Notes: a model not told the origin generated them from the sequence alone. A stretch of 64,000 bases of DNA from Paenibacillus sp. R14(2021) (GCF_019431355.1 NZ_CP080269.1:992001-1056000), one strand, 5' to 3'. Positions 36,742 through 45,954 are shown, numbered from the stretch's first letter. Numbers and translations are program-made.

Positions 36742-37673
36742 TTGAATTATCTGAAGTCGCGAAAAACAATGGCGAAACATTTCATTCACTTGGAAGTATT
36801 ATCCTTTATAGTTCGCACATGTGAATTGTGGGAGGGAGCAGCCATCTACATTGTTGCAACGGCGCTGATTCTAGCGAGCTGGCTCGGCAACGCCGGCTAC
36901 AACCGATACTATCGTCTGCCGGAGGGGCGGTTTCTGCAGCATCACATTGAAGCGACGGACTCGACTTCCGTGGCGTTCGATCTCTTCTACGTCGCTAACA
37001 AGGGAGACAAACGGACTATTCAATCCATTAAGGTAGCGGAACTTCCAACATTGGATTTTTACCCCGTTCAAGTGCATCAGGAATTGAACCGGCAAACGAT
37101 TTATAAATTCACGGGCTTCTACCGAAGCGCTCCCGAACGAAAAACGGCACTGCCGCCGTTGAATCTTCATGCAGTTACTGTTACATACAACGACGGGAAG
37201 ACGCGTGTGATGGAGGTCGGCGATATTATCGTCTATCGGAACGTGTATCCGTCCACGACTTCGCCGGTCGAGTTTTCTTCCGGAGGGGGCTCTTCGGACA
37301 ATACAGGCTTTAATACGGTGAGCGCGAACCGGCCCGCCGTATTGACAGAAACGACTTCGGCCTGCTCGGTACGGATTTTCAATTCGAAGAGAAATGGATC
37401 AGTAGCATCGTGAGCTCCAACGGCCTCCTCGAATCGGAAGTGACCTACCCAATCAAGTTAGCCAAAGGTGACAGCCTCAAAACGAACTATTGGTTCAATT
37501 TTCCCGACAGCAGTCCGCTTGCGGCTGATGTATTCAACTTACTGCTGATGCAGATGTTCGACGAGGGGGGCGGCAGCCGGTCGAGCTATCCGATCTTTGC
37601 AAATTATTTGCCCTACTATACGGAATCGCAAATGAAGCATTTTGTCCGAGCGCAGAGGGAGGAACGCAAATGA
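36742..37673 (+). pseudogene. Membrane-anchored protein of unknown function, frameshifted
   Basis: One hydrophobic helix (IYIVATALILASWLG) precedes a beta-rich extracellular domain (SVAFDLFYVANKGDKRTIQS, then LPPLNLHAVTVTYNDGKTRV). Near 37300-37341 the frame shifts. The continuation reads DRNDFGLLGTDFQFEEKW and then VTYPIKLAKGDSLKTNYWF up to 37673. A single base change would restore one protein of about 300 residues. The N-terminal start is unclear. No family is recognized. The next gene overlaps its end by 4 bp. Confidence 0.55.
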
Positions 37674-38290
37674 AAAACTCCCCTTATTCCCTCATCGCGT
37701 GGGGCGTGGCGCTCGATCTGCTCAATATCCACGTCGGAAATATAGAACTTGCTCTCATCGGTTATCTTCTTATGATGCGGGGAACCTATCGCCTCGGAGT
37801 CAGCCAACGTTATTATTTGATCGCGCTAGCCGGTTCATCATTGCAGGTTATTCTTGCCTGTGCCGCGATGGTGGGACTGCGCATGGATTTTCCGGTGCTC
37901 GGTAATGAAGATGTGACGGTTCCTGAACTGATCTGCATTTCTGTCGCGATCACGGTCAGGATGGTCACGATGTTCGGGCTTTGCTCAGGCATACAGGCCG
38001 ATGCAAAAAAGAAAGGATCGGATTCACTTGTGCATTCTGCCCGTTCGACGTAGAGAACACTGCTCGTGATCGATAGCACCAGTCTGTTCCCCCTGCCTTT
38101 CTTGTTGAATGTCGTGAAATCGGATGCTGTATGGGGCGTGCTATTCGTTGGAGAGGCTGCTCTCATCGTGCATGTATGGGTACTCAACCTTGTCCGGCAA
38201 GCGGGACAATTGAACAGACCAGGAGCGCTGGGGGCGCGCGAAACGTTGAGCATCCGGATCCACAACCACCGCAGTTGGGAGCATGAATGA
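37670..38290 (+). pseudogene. Polytopic membrane protein of unknown function with an in-frame amber stop
   Basis: ATG 37670 after GGAGGAACG begins a hydrophobic protein (SLIAWGVALDLLNIHVGNIE, then helices to about residue 115). TAG at 38051-38053 stops it. The same frame then continues without a new ribosome binding site as LLVIDSTSLFPLPFLLNVVK and another helix to 38290. The two parts look like one protein of about 200 residues. It forms a coupled pair with the frameshifted gene upstream. Confidence 0.5.
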
Positions 38291-38310
38291 TAGGCTTGGA
38301 GCCAATATCG

Positions 38311-38335
38311 TTACTAACTGGCAGTTTAACGCAAC
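38311..38335 (+). repeat. Dispersed intergenic repeat, copy 1 (diverged)
   Basis: TTACTAACTGGCAGTTTAAC then GCAAC; related to the TAACGGGCA-type repeats found at seven other intergenic places up to 49.9 kb. Confidence 0.5.
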
Positions 38336-38389
38336 GAACCCTAATTAATTGCGTAGGAGTATGTAAATAAATGCTAAGGAGGTAAGGTT

Positions 38390-38839
38390 ATTAACCGTAA
38401 AAAAACAATAATTATTTTTCAGACTATTATTATTATTGCACTGATCAGTGTTATTTTCGTACTCGTAAATAAATCAGACAAAGCGAATGCAAACGAGTCC
38501 GTTATTTTTCATTTTAACCAGGTTGATTTAGATCGAATTGACCATCTGGTAAAAAGATTTAATGAAGGGAAAGGAGACAATTTAATGATCATTACTCCAA
38601 CTATAGATAGCGGACCCATCATCCATGACGTTCACTCCGGTCGAAGGGAAATAAGATGGAGTGTTGATAATTCTAGAGATGCTTGGAACACAAATATGAA
38701 AAAGACAGTATATACCTGTGAAGCAATTAGGATTCACGATAGAGACAGTCAATTTATTGATGTTCAATTATCAAAATGTAAAAATTACAAAGCAGATGAA
38801 CAACTTAACATTCTTAGCTTTGAGAAAGAAAAATTGTAA
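38390..38839 (+). CDS. DUF4362-like small exported protein with non-canonical start
   Basis: AAGGAGG (38376-38382) is followed 7 nt later by ATT at 38390. The open frame reads NRKKTIIIFQTIIIIALISV and continues to 38839 (149 residues). There is no ATG, GTG or TTG near the site; the next ATG is at 38585, inside the domain. A signal-anchor helix is followed by DRIDHLVKRFNEGKGDNL, PIIHDVHSGRREIRWSVD and YTCEAIRIHDRDSQFIDVQL, which resembles DUF4362. Either ATT initiates or the start codon was recently lost. Confidence 0.6.
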   Translation: MNRKKTIIIFQTIIIIALISVIFVLVNKSDKANANESVIFHFNQVDLDRIDHLVKRFNEGKGDNLMIITPTIDSGPIIHDVHSGRREIRWSVDNSRDAWNTNMKKTVYTCEAIRIHDRDSQFIDVQLSKCKNYKADEQLNILSFEKEKL

Positions 38840-38848
38840 TTGATTTAA

Positions 38849-38930
38849 CTAACTGGCAGTTTAGCGCGACAAGGGCTGCGAACTACCGATTCAGCAGCCA
38901 TCATTACGCTAATTGGCATTTTATCGGCGC
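38849..38930 (+). repeat. Dispersed intergenic repeat, copies 2 and 3
   Basis: AACTGGCAGTTTAGCGCGAC is followed by AAGGGCTGC...GCAGCC and then by a second unit, TTACGCTAATTGGCATTTTA. The arrangement suggests a tail-to-head pair with a short hairpin. Confidence 0.5.
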
Positions 38931-38964
38931 TTGGTTTAAGAAAAAGGTGTAAATTAAGGATTAA

Positions 38965-38990
38965 AAGAACCGCCATCACTGGCGGTTCTT
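38965..38990 (-). terminator. Terminator of the DinB gene (minus strand)
   Basis: AAGAACCGCCA and TGGCGGTTCTT form a perfect 11-bp stem with a 4-nt loop. Read on the minus strand it is followed by TTTTAAT, 9 bp after the DinB stop. It may work in both directions, since the plus-strand gene also ends nearby. Confidence 0.85.
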
Positions 38991-38998
38991 TGACTATA

Positions 38999-39463
38999 CT
39001 AACTAACCATTTCAAGGTAGTTCTTTATTTGTGCTACGTGATGCCTATCATGACCAATAAACATTTCTTGTAAAAAGGTTTCCAACGTATACGCACTATT
39101 ATGGAATTGTCTAGTGAATGCTGATTCAGGAACCAAATTGAGTCTTAAGATCAATTGTTTGCGTTGCGAAATTGCTTCCTTCAATAAATCATGAGGTTTC
39201 ATTTTTTTACCGAAAGTAACGGATGCTTCGTTATATGCTTGCACGTCGTGATGTTCTTCAAGTATTACTTCTTCATTGTTTATGATCTGATTAATGGTCT
39301 TAATGAAGTTTTTGTCCCAACCCATAATATGACTGATAAGGTCCTGAATCGACCATGTACCAACTAGTGGTTTGCTAAGGACATCATCAGAGTAAGGGAT
39401 TAAATCGGAAATAAACACCGTCATGCTTTCTAAGTCTTTAGAGACATCAGAAATCGTTGCCAC
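38999..39463 (-). CDS. DinB-family protein
   Basis: 154 residues from GTG 39463, preceded by CTGGAGG. A four-helix-bundle pattern with the three metal-binding His typical of DinB/YfiT proteins: LISHIMGWD and IGHDRHHVAQI near the C-terminus. Family members include metal-dependent thiol transferases and damage-inducible proteins of unknown role. The substrate is not predictable. Confidence 0.8.
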   Translation of the reverse strand: MATISDVSKDLESMTVFISDLIPYSDDVLSKPLVGTWSIQDLISHIMGWDKNFIKTINQIINNEEVILEEHHDVQAYNEASVTFGKKMKPHDLLKEAISQRKQLILRLNLVPESAFTRQFHNSAYTLETFLQEMFIGHDRHHVAQIKNYLEMVS

Positions 39464-39639
39464 GTAAAAAACCTCCAGTATGCCGAACTATGATATAATC
39501 TAATTATAGAACAAATGTTCTTATCGATCAACAGAGTCTGTTTATCAAAAAGGTTTTTTATCTAAAACCGAAATATCTATAAGGTCGACCTTAGACAAGA
39601 AAATCGAAAGGGCGTCAAATCGCTACGCTATCTGGAGAC

Positions 39640-39710
39640 TATAGTTGAATTGAGACGCAGCGGCAGTCGACGACGCGATCGGCTGCCGTTGTCCATTAAA
39701 TAACGGGCAG
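39640..39710 (+). repeat. Dispersed intergenic repeat, copy 4
   Basis: CTATAGTTGAAT, then a hairpin CGGCAG...CTGCCG, then TAACGGGCAG (39701-39710). The same modules recur at 45526 and 49906 in another order. Confidence 0.5.
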
Positions 39711-39832
39711 CATTCCTATTATGAAGAAATACGAGGTTTGAGAAACAAAAAGACTCCTTGGTATGATGTTAATGGGTCCAAGAAGCTAGCCGGCTGACGG
39801 ATTCCAAAAAAACAAACCAAGGAGACTACAAG

Positions 39833-41119
39833 ATGAATTCTAGTCAAAATGAACGAATTAATCAAATCACATCTTCTACCTTAATTGTCGGTGTAGACAT
39901 CGCAAAATTCAAACATGTGGCTCGCGCACAAGACAACCGCGGAGTCGAGTTCGGGAAGCCAATTACGTTTGAAAATACCCAGGCAGGATTTGAGTTGTTT
40001 GTGAGCTGGTATCAGAAAATCTTAACGGAACAAGGTTTCCAAGACGTTATTGTTGGCATGGAGCCTACCGGTCATTACTGGCTGAACCTAGCTCATTTTC
40101 TGAGAGAAAAGCAAGTAAAGTACGGCGTTGTGAATCCGCTGCACGTGAAGAAGAGCAAAGAGTTAGACGACAATTCTCCAACTAAAAATGACATCAAGGA
40201 CGCAAAGGTTATTGCACAGCTGGTCAAAGACGGGAGATACGCCGTACCAAGCCTCCCTCAGGGCATTTATGCGGAACTGAGGGAAGCGATGAAGATTCGC
40301 GAACACCTAACGACTGACCTTTGTGTGGTTCAAGCACGTGTCCATAACTGGTTAGATCGTTACTTTCCAGAGTTTTTAACGGTATTTAAGGACTGGGAAT
40401 GCAAGTCTGCCATCCAAATGCTGAACCTCTATTTACTGCCGCACGAGCTTGTTCAAGTGCCGGAAGAAATCTTGCTGCAGCACATGAGAGAAGTTGCAAA
40501 GCGAGGGCTTGGTCTAGGTCGGATCATTGCTCTAAAGGAAGCAGCGAGCCGTTCAGTAGGCATAAGAACGGGCTCAGAGTTAGCGAAAATGGAACTAAAA
40601 CTCTTGCTTACCCATTACGATTGGCTTCATAACCAGCTCATAGAGTTGGAAGCAAGATTGGATGAATTACTCATACAGATTCCTCATGTACAGCAATTGC
40701 TGGCCATTAAAGGGATTGGAAGAGATACCATCGCAGGATTCCTTGCTGAGGTAGGTGACATCAGCCAGTACCGTCACCCCAAACAGATTTCAAAGCTCGC
40801 TGGATTGAATTTGAAAACAAATTCATCTGGCACACATACAGGACAGACCAAGATAACCAAGAGAGGCCGGAAGCGTCTTCGTGCCTTGCTCTTTAGAGTG
40901 ATGATGCCGTTGGTCGCTAAGAATGCAGCCTTCCGGGCTTTGCACGATTACTACACAAAACGGCCGATAAATCCATTGAAAAAGATGCAATCTCTCATCG
41001 CATTGTGTAACAAACTCATACGGATCCTGTTCGGGATACTGCAGAAGGGACATGAGTTCAGCGAAGAGAAAATGATCCAGGATATCCCTCGATTTGCAGA
41101 ATTACCGCAAGCAGCTTAA
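39833..41119 (+). CDS. IS110-family transposase, E2
   Basis: 428 residues from ATG 39833 after AACCAAGGAG. DEDD motifs VGVDIAKFKHVA, GMEPTGHYW and NDIKDAKVIAQL are followed by the Tnp_20 region LLAIKGIGRDTIAGFLAEVG and LAGLNLKTNSSGTHTGQTKI. It is full length. It is a relative of the E1 and E3 enzymes but clearly diverged from both, so the three elements arrived separately. Confidence 0.92.
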   Translation: MNSSQNERINQITSSTLIVGVDIAKFKHVARAQDNRGVEFGKPITFENTQAGFELFVSWYQKILTEQGFQDVIVGMEPTGHYWLNLAHFLREKQVKYGVVNPLHVKKSKELDDNSPTKNDIKDAKVIAQLVKDGRYAVPSLPQGIYAELREAMKIREHLTTDLCVVQARVHNWLDRYFPEFLTVFKDWECKSAIQMLNLYLLPHELVQVPEEILLQHMREVAKRGLGLGRIIALKEAASRSVGIRTGSELAKMELKLLLTHYDWLHNQLIELEARLDELLIQIPHVQQLLAIKGIGRDTIAGFLAEVGDISQYRHPKQISKLAGLNLKTNSSGTHTGQTKITKRGRKRLRALLFRVMMPLVAKNAAFRALHDYYTKRPINPLKKMQSLIALCNKLIRILFGILQKGHEFSEEKMIQDIPRFAELPQAA

Positions 41120-41167
41120 TTGAAAGTTTTCCTTTGATAATGACCTAGTAATGAAAAACAGATAACA

Positions 41168-41340
41168 AGAAGCACGGATGAGTCAGAACGGCACTAACAT
41201 ACGGACGAAGATCCTGTCGGGCAGCATATCTGACCTCCACCTCATGGACAGGTTGATTGAAGGAATGTGGGAGCGTAGACTCTGCGAGATGTGGGAGGGT
41301 TGACCGCCATGAGCTTATGTGGAGATCCAAAGGTGCAAGC
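41168..41340 (+). ncRNA. Candidate guide RNA in the right end of E2
   Basis: Shares with E1 and E3 the order AAGCACGG, CCTCCACCTCATGG, GAAGGAATG, GGGAGCGTAGACTC then TGCGAGA, GTGGGAGGG and GTGGAGA, ending GGTGCAAGC. The stems are conserved in position while the connecting loops differ. Confidence 0.58.
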
Positions 41341-41400
41341 ATACTTTACCGAAGCAACCACTTTTTACAGGTAGTGGTCTAGGTGGAGACTTTTTTGCAC

Positions 41401-41730
41401 CTTTACCAGCCCCATAAATTTCTTCATCTACAACTTCGTTCCATCTAGATGTTATCTGTGAGGAAGTCCACTTGGTCAAAATCTAAGAAAACGAGAGCAT
41501 TTAAGAGCAAAGTGATTCTCCATAGAGGGAGGTTAATGCAACTTTGGAAACGAATTAGCGTCTAAAATTTTGGTGGAAAATGTAAAGTGGCGAGGCATTT
41601 ATGAAAGCAAAAGCTGTGTTCCTATACATCATATTAATGACATTGGTCCATGGGGAAACAAATCAGTGAATGACTTGTCGCTTCTTCATTCGTCTTACTT
41701 AAGTAAGCGTCGAAGGCAAGATGAGAGTAC
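41401..41730. other. Intergenic, no gene seen
   Basis: Between the right end of E2 and the PQQ-propeller gene. A CTTACTTAAGTAAG palindrome near 41694-41707 and A+T-rich sequence may belong to the promoter of the next gene. Nothing else is supported. Confidence 0.45.
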
Positions 41731-41745
41731 GGGGAGGAGAAAGAA

Positions 41746-43074
41746 TTGAATAGGAAAGCAAAGTGCGGCTTATCGGCCTGCTTGTTAACCGCCTGCGTTT
41801 TGGCTCAGTTCATGCTACCGGGTCGACTGCCCGTTTATGCAGCTCAAACGGCTTCGAACGTTGGTGCCGTTTCGTCGAGTGCGCCGGAACTGCATCCTGA
41901 ATGGACGCAAAACATTGGCGAATATCAGAACAAGGGCGATCAATCGATCAGGGGCGGCCCGGCGTTGCTCACGATAAAGGAAGGTCAGCTTCTCGCTATC
42001 GACACGCCAACGGGGAAGCGAATGTGGAAATTCGGAGCCTATCTGGAATCGGCACTGGCAACTTGGAGCGATCTAGAAGGCGATTACATCTTTACCGTGA
42101 CCAAGGGAGGGCAACTGATGGCCGTATCCTGGTCGGGGAAGACGATATGGACAACGCAAACCGGTGGCTATGAAGAGTACGAACATGTGCAAGCAGCAGG
42201 TAGTTACGTCTTTATTCTGAAGTCGCACTTGACAGAGATCTACAAGGCTGACAGCGGGAAGCGCCTGGTCAAGATTTTTCATCCGGTGGAAGAAGGAATT
42301 GGAGATCCGAGCGTGACGCTCTCGGCGTCGGGAACGACGATGATTCGAGGCTTCGAAGCGGACGGCGCTTACATTTCCGCCAACCTCGAGGCGTATGATA
42401 TTCGAACCGGCAAGCATATTTGGGAGCAGAGCGGCCATCAGTTTTCGATGCTTAACACCAATTCCAATCTATATTCGCTTGCGGAGAATATGCCGCTGGA
42501 TCTGGATGCTTCAGAGCGCCATGTTACAATCGATAAGATCGATATTCAATCGGGGAAGGTTGCGGGCTCCCTCATCTATAATTGGACCGTTCCACAATCG
42601 GAAGTGCAAACAACGCCATATGAAACAGATGCGGTTCTTGCCTACGATCGAATATATATCAATCAAGGAAAAGTGATTGGCGTCTATAATTTCTCCGCTT
42701 ACTCGAAAGGACAAGCGCCGCTGCGTACGATACCGCTAACGGCGGATTATTATATGACGGGAAGTTACGCTGCAGGCATGCTGTTTCTGAAGGATGCGCG
42801 GGGCGGCGACTTGAAGGCTCTCAACATTGAAACAGGTGAAGTCATGAGCTGGGGAAATGAGTCGCAAGGCAGCGACAAGCTTGTCGCTGCCAATAGAATT
42901 GTGATCAGGGAAAAAGATAACGGCACGGTCGAATTCTATGACCTGATTACCGGCCAATTAAAGGCAACGCTATCGCTCAAATCCGATGGGAGTTACGGTC
43001 CTGTTATGTACGATAGCAACTCCGCCTTAATCTGGAAAGGGAATCGAATTTACGGCGTCCAGCTGCCGAAATAA
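41746..43074 (+). CDS. Secreted PQQ-like beta-propeller protein
   Basis: 442 residues from TTG 41746 after GGGGAGGAG. A signal peptide (about 1-32, ending PVYAAQ) precedes repeated Trp/Gly motifs of PQQ-binding-like propeller blades: LLAIDTPTGKRMWKFGAYLE, LMAVSWSGKTIWTTQTGGYE, AYDIRTGKHIWEQSGHQF. The protein has no obvious enzyme residues. Such proteins act as extracytoplasmic scaffolds or assembly factors. No operon partner is present and a terminator follows. Confidence 0.78.
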   Translation: MNRKAKCGLSACLLTACVLAQFMLPGRLPVYAAQTASNVGAVSSSAPELHPEWTQNIGEYQNKGDQSIRGGPALLTIKEGQLLAIDTPTGKRMWKFGAYLESALATWSDLEGDYIFTVTKGGQLMAVSWSGKTIWTTQTGGYEEYEHVQAAGSYVFILKSHLTEIYKADSGKRLVKIFHPVEEGIGDPSVTLSASGTTMIRGFEADGAYISANLEAYDIRTGKHIWEQSGHQFSMLNTNSNLYSLAENMPLDLDASERHVTIDKIDIQSGKVAGSLIYNWTVPQSEVQTTPYETDAVLAYDRIYINQGKVIGVYNFSAYSKGQAPLRTIPLTADYYMTGSYAAGMLFLKDARGGDLKALNIETGEVMSWGNESQGSDKLVAANRIVIREKDNGTVEFYDLITGQLKATLSLKSDGSYGPVMYDSNSALIWKGNRIYGVQLPK

Positions 43075-43217
43075 TCGAAACGCCTAATGTCGATGTCGTC
43101 TTGCAGGAGAATTCGGCGACTTCCAAGTTCAAGACCATTTTTGCAGCTAACCGGTTCTCATGGAGTCCAGTTAACGCATCCAGGCAATTTGGGAATCAGA
43201 GAAGTGGGAGTATGTAC

Positions 43218-43252
43218 GGAGCAGTTTGCTGGCTGCAACTGCTCCATTTTTT
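43218..43252 (+). terminator. Intrinsic terminator after the PQQ-propeller gene
   Basis: GGAGCAGTT (43218-43226) pairs with AACTGCTCC (43237-43245), followed by ATTTTTT. Confidence 0.85.
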
Positions 43253-43548
43253 CGTTACGCTGATATGAACGAGGCGGTCAATACCTCTTTTTAAAAATCA
43301 TCTTCTAAGGGGAATTGACTTTAAAATCTTGGCACGAAGGCAACGCGTTGACGGTGGTTAACAGTCTGATATGCGCGGGTTGGTTACCGCATTTCAATCC
43401 ATTCGTCACGGAGCTGCCTCGGACTAACGGCGCACGTTCGGCTTTTAATCAGTTTCCTAGTGCATAGCGTAACATGAGGGTTCTCCTTACCGGTGTTTGC
43501 CTCCGAGCCAAGATTTCAAATCCCCGTCGAGACTATTACCGTTTAAAA
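43253..43548. other. Intergenic, possible gene remnant
   Basis: An unframed stretch at about 43319-43465 encodes GNALTVVNSLICAGWLPHF and ends at a stop. It has no ribosome binding site and I cannot assign it. The right end of E4 lies in this stretch. Confidence 0.3.
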
Positions 43549-44676
43549 CTAAGCGATTAATTCGATTTCCGAGTGTTTCATTTCAATCGCACAACCAATA
43601 GCCCATACGAATCCGATAAGTTCTCTGGCAACGGCAACAGCAGCTTGCTTCCCGCCTTTCCCCCGAGAAGTGATACCATCATATTTCTGATGCAATCGGT
43701 GCTGCGCTTTCCAGGCAATGCGTTTAGCTTCCGGATCCTGGCCTTCCTGACGAGAGCGAAGTTGTCCTTTCAAAGAAGGAGCGTGGCGATAGGACCAAGC
43801 GGATTCTACGATGACATGACGAATGTGAGCATTTCCGACCTTCGTGATGGATCCTTGCCAACGGCTAGCGCCACTTGAATATTCTTTAGGGACAAGTCCT
43901 GCATACGACATTAATTGCCGGGGACTTGAAAAGCGAGAGAACTGCCCAATTTCCGCTACTAACGTGGTTGCCGTTACCTCCGCAACGCCACGCATGGTTT
44001 GAAGAGCCTGGATAACAGGGGCGTGAATACTGGTTGTTGCTTGTTCGTGGATTTCAGCTTCAATGCGTTTCATGCGGTCGGTCACTTCATCAATGGCATG
44101 AAGATATTCTTGGAACACGATTCGCAGCGATGATTTTTCAAAGCGAAGGCTATGCAGCCATTCTCGATGCGTGACGGACCAATTCCGTGTGCCTTTTAGT
44201 GGACGCAAGTCATGGCGAAGTAGAAACTGGACAAGATGAAGGCGAGCACGTTGCAAGTCTTCCTTAGCGTCATGACGAGCGCGAACCAAATCCCTCAACG
44301 CTTCATGATCTTCATCGGGGGTCCAAACAGATGTAAGTTCTCCGGCGCGAAGAAGTTGTGCCAATCGTAAAGCATCTCTTCGATCGGTTTTGATGCGATC
44401 TCCTGCGCGCTTTGGAATGAGTGTTGGGGCAACAACGACACAGTCAATGCCAAGCGACAACAAAAACCTGAAGAGACCATATCCAGTTGGTCCGGCTTCG
44501 TAGCAAACGTGCAATTGCTCCGGTGTTCCTATTTTCTTCATGAGCTTACGCATGGCTTCAGGTGTGTGGGGAAAGTTCCCTAGGAAACGCGGTTCACCAC
44601 GTCCTGCATCTGCGACGGCAACAGAGATGATATCTTTTGATACGTCTAAACCAACAAATTTTGTGAAATCCTTCAT
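43549..44676 (-). CDS. IS110-family transposase, E4
   Basis: 375 residues from ATG at 44676, after GGGAGCCG on the minus strand; an upstream ATG at 44751 has no such site. DEDD motifs are FVGLDVSKDIISVA, CYEAGPTGYGLFRFL and KTDRRDALRLAQLL. The C-terminal Tnp_20 region has MRGVAEVTATTLVAEIGQF and SYAGLVPKEYSSGASRWQGS, with the catalytic-type Ser. It is intact and of usual family length. Confidence 0.9.
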   Translation of the reverse strand: MKDFTKFVGLDVSKDIISVAVADAGRGEPRFLGNFPHTPEAMRKLMKKIGTPEQLHVCYEAGPTGYGLFRFLLSLGIDCVVVAPTLIPKRAGDRIKTDRRDALRLAQLLRAGELTSVWTPDEDHEALRDLVRARHDAKEDLQRARLHLVQFLLRHDLRPLKGTRNWSVTHREWLHSLRFEKSSLRIVFQEYLHAIDEVTDRMKRIEAEIHEQATTSIHAPVIQALQTMRGVAEVTATTLVAEIGQFSRFSSPRQLMSYAGLVPKEYSSGASRWQGSITKVGNAHIRHVIVESAWSYRHAPSLKGQLRSRQEGQDPEAKRIAWKAQHRLHQKYDGITSRGKGGKQAAVAVARELIGFVWAIGCAIEMKHSEIELIA

Positions 44677-44706
44677 AGTAGCGGCTCCCTTCGAATGTAG
44701 CTCTGC

Positions 44707-44747
44707 ATGTGGTTTTAAGTAGAATCCACTACACATTGTAACCACAT
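44707..44747 (-). repeat. Hairpin in the left end of E4
   Basis: ATGTGGTT (44707-44714) and AACCACAT (44740-44747) are an 8-bp inverted repeat with an inner GTAG/CTAC pair, located 31 bp upstream of the transposase start. It may be part of a left-end guide RNA. Confidence 0.5.
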
Positions 44748-44790
44748 ACAACCTACGTTAAGCGATTGGTGCCGCCTCGTTCATTATGAC

Positions 44791-44800
44791 TAACGGGCAG
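44791..44800 (+). repeat. Dispersed intergenic repeat, copy 5 (core)
   Basis: TAACGGGCAG just outside the E4 left end, in the upstream region of the phosphatase gene. Confidence 0.45.
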
Positions 44801-44894
44801 GATACTTCCAATATATGTTAATATTATTGGAGTGCGATTAGTATGAAAATCGATGTCTGAACCAGTAGGTACTGTTAAACTTAGGGGAAGAATA

Positions 44895-45506
44895 ATGGCT
44901 ATTTATTTTGTGAGACATGGTGTGGACGATGAAGGATATCGTGGGGGCTGGAGTCAAAGAGGACTCAATGTTGAAGGCTATAGGCAATCAGAAAAGCTGG
45001 GTTGTTATCTTAAGGATAAACAGAGCACTTATCAAATACATCGTATCGTGAGCAGTGACTTACAACGGGCATTGGATACAGCGAATGAGATTGCTAATTT
45101 AATGAATTTGTCCGTTGAAAGTAGCAACCAGTGGAGAGAAACAAATAATGGCATAATCGCTGGAATGCCTAACGAAATCGTCAATGAACGATTCCCTGGG
45201 CTATATTTCTCCAGTTTACGAATGGATGAAAGGTATCCTGGCGGTGAGAGTCCATTGGAGTTTTATTTACGAATTGAAGAAACATTCAAGCGGTTATGTG
45301 AGGAGCAATCAACTAAGAATCATCTTGAGAACGTAATAATTGTTACTCATGGCGGGGTTATTAATGTCGTTTACCATATTCTAAAGGGTTTAGAATGGAC
45401 AAATAAAAATAATTCGTTCCCAGCTTCAAATACAGGCATTCATAAAGTGGAGAATTCTAATGGACAATGGAAATTAACATTTGAAAATGTTCTGGAGCAC
45501 TTATAG
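44895..45506 (+). CDS. Histidine phosphatase superfamily protein
   Basis: 203 residues from ATG 44895 after TAGGGGAAG. The catalytic RHG motif is at residues 7-9 (IYFVRHGVDDEGY), with the second catalytic His in VIIVTHGGVINVV. The layout matches small cytosolic phosphoglycerate-mutase-like phosphatases. The substrate is unknown. The codon use is A+T rich compared with the glycan loci. Confidence 0.85.
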   Translation: MAIYFVRHGVDDEGYRGGWSQRGLNVEGYRQSEKLGCYLKDKQSTYQIHRIVSSDLQRALDTANEIANLMNLSVESSNQWRETNNGIIAGMPNEIVNERFPGLYFSSLRMDERYPGGESPLEFYLRIEETFKRLCEEQSTKNHLENVIIVTHGGVINVVYHILKGLEWTNKNNSFPASNTGIHKVENSNGQWKLTFENVLEHL

Positions 45507-45520
45507 TCTCAGTGGCTTGT

Positions 45521-45605
45521 TACGCTAACGGGCACTATCGATAGCTCCATAAATTCTATACCAAGGGCTGCCGCGGACGATCGGCAGCCTTGTTCAACGA
45601 TCGGG
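45521..45605 (+). repeat. Dispersed intergenic repeat, copy 6
   Basis: TTACGCTAACGGGCACTATC, then a hairpin GGGCTGCCG...CGGCAGCC, then CGGGCAG. This is the most complete copy and follows the phosphatase stop by about 15 bp. Confidence 0.55.
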
Positions 45606-45691
45606 CAGATTTACTGAACAAACTAGTACGAAAGAACGGCTGATTAAACGGTCCTGCGAAACAAAATTATAGCAAGTTTGAAACAAAACAC

Positions 45692-45724
45692 CCCCAATCA
45701 AACCATTTGATTGAGGGTTATTTT
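45692..45724 (+). terminator. Intrinsic terminator
   Basis: CCCCAATCAAA and TTTGATTGAGGG form a long stem with a tight loop, followed by TTATTTT. It is about 185 bp after the phosphatase gene. Confidence 0.75.
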
Positions 45725-45911
45725 GTGTCATTGAACAATCCGGGAAGGGGCTTGTCGGGCGACAATAGCATATATCGTTTGACGATTTAAGACAAGAACA
45801 TGTTTTGTTGCCCGCAGTTGAGGATAATTCTCAACTTGAATGCTTAATAGGTATGGAGGCACCACCCAACCATTACAAAATGAGATGGTTTATTTGTGCA
45901 TTCTTAGTAAT

Positions 45912-45950
45912 GCCCCCCAGTAGAAAATTAACTAACTCTGAGGGGCTTTT
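45912..45950 (+). terminator. Possible terminator near the EamA gene end
   Basis: GCCCC and GGGGC with inner CAG/CTG pairs and a loop of about 20 nt, followed by TTTTCATTTT on the plus strand, 5 bp before the stop of the minus-strand EamA gene. Confidence 0.5.
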
Positions 45951-45954
45951 CATT

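Larger units (their letters stand above)
39740..41400 (+). mobile_element. IS110-family element E2 (IS1111-like), transposase intact
   Basis: Transposase gene with a left end containing the hairpin GACTCCTTGG/CCAAGGAGAC (about 39741 and 39816) and a right end with the same RNA-like block as E1. I could not find a clear right subterminal repeat, so the limits are approximate. Confidence 0.72.
43500..44760 (-). mobile_element. IS110-family element E4 (IS110 group)
   Basis: One full-length transposase on the minus strand with about 80-100 bp of upstream sequence containing a strong hairpin. The ends are estimated. It belongs to a different branch from E1-E3: the right end has no long RNA-like block, and in the IS110 group the guide RNA is known to lie upstream of the transposase. 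Confidence 0.65.

Noticed and set aside
43550..44767. TAAGCGATT at 43550-43558 and 44759-44767 as direct repeats flanking E4
   Set aside because: The first copy includes the transposase stop codon, so it cannot be outside the element, and this family does not normally make target duplications. It may be chance.
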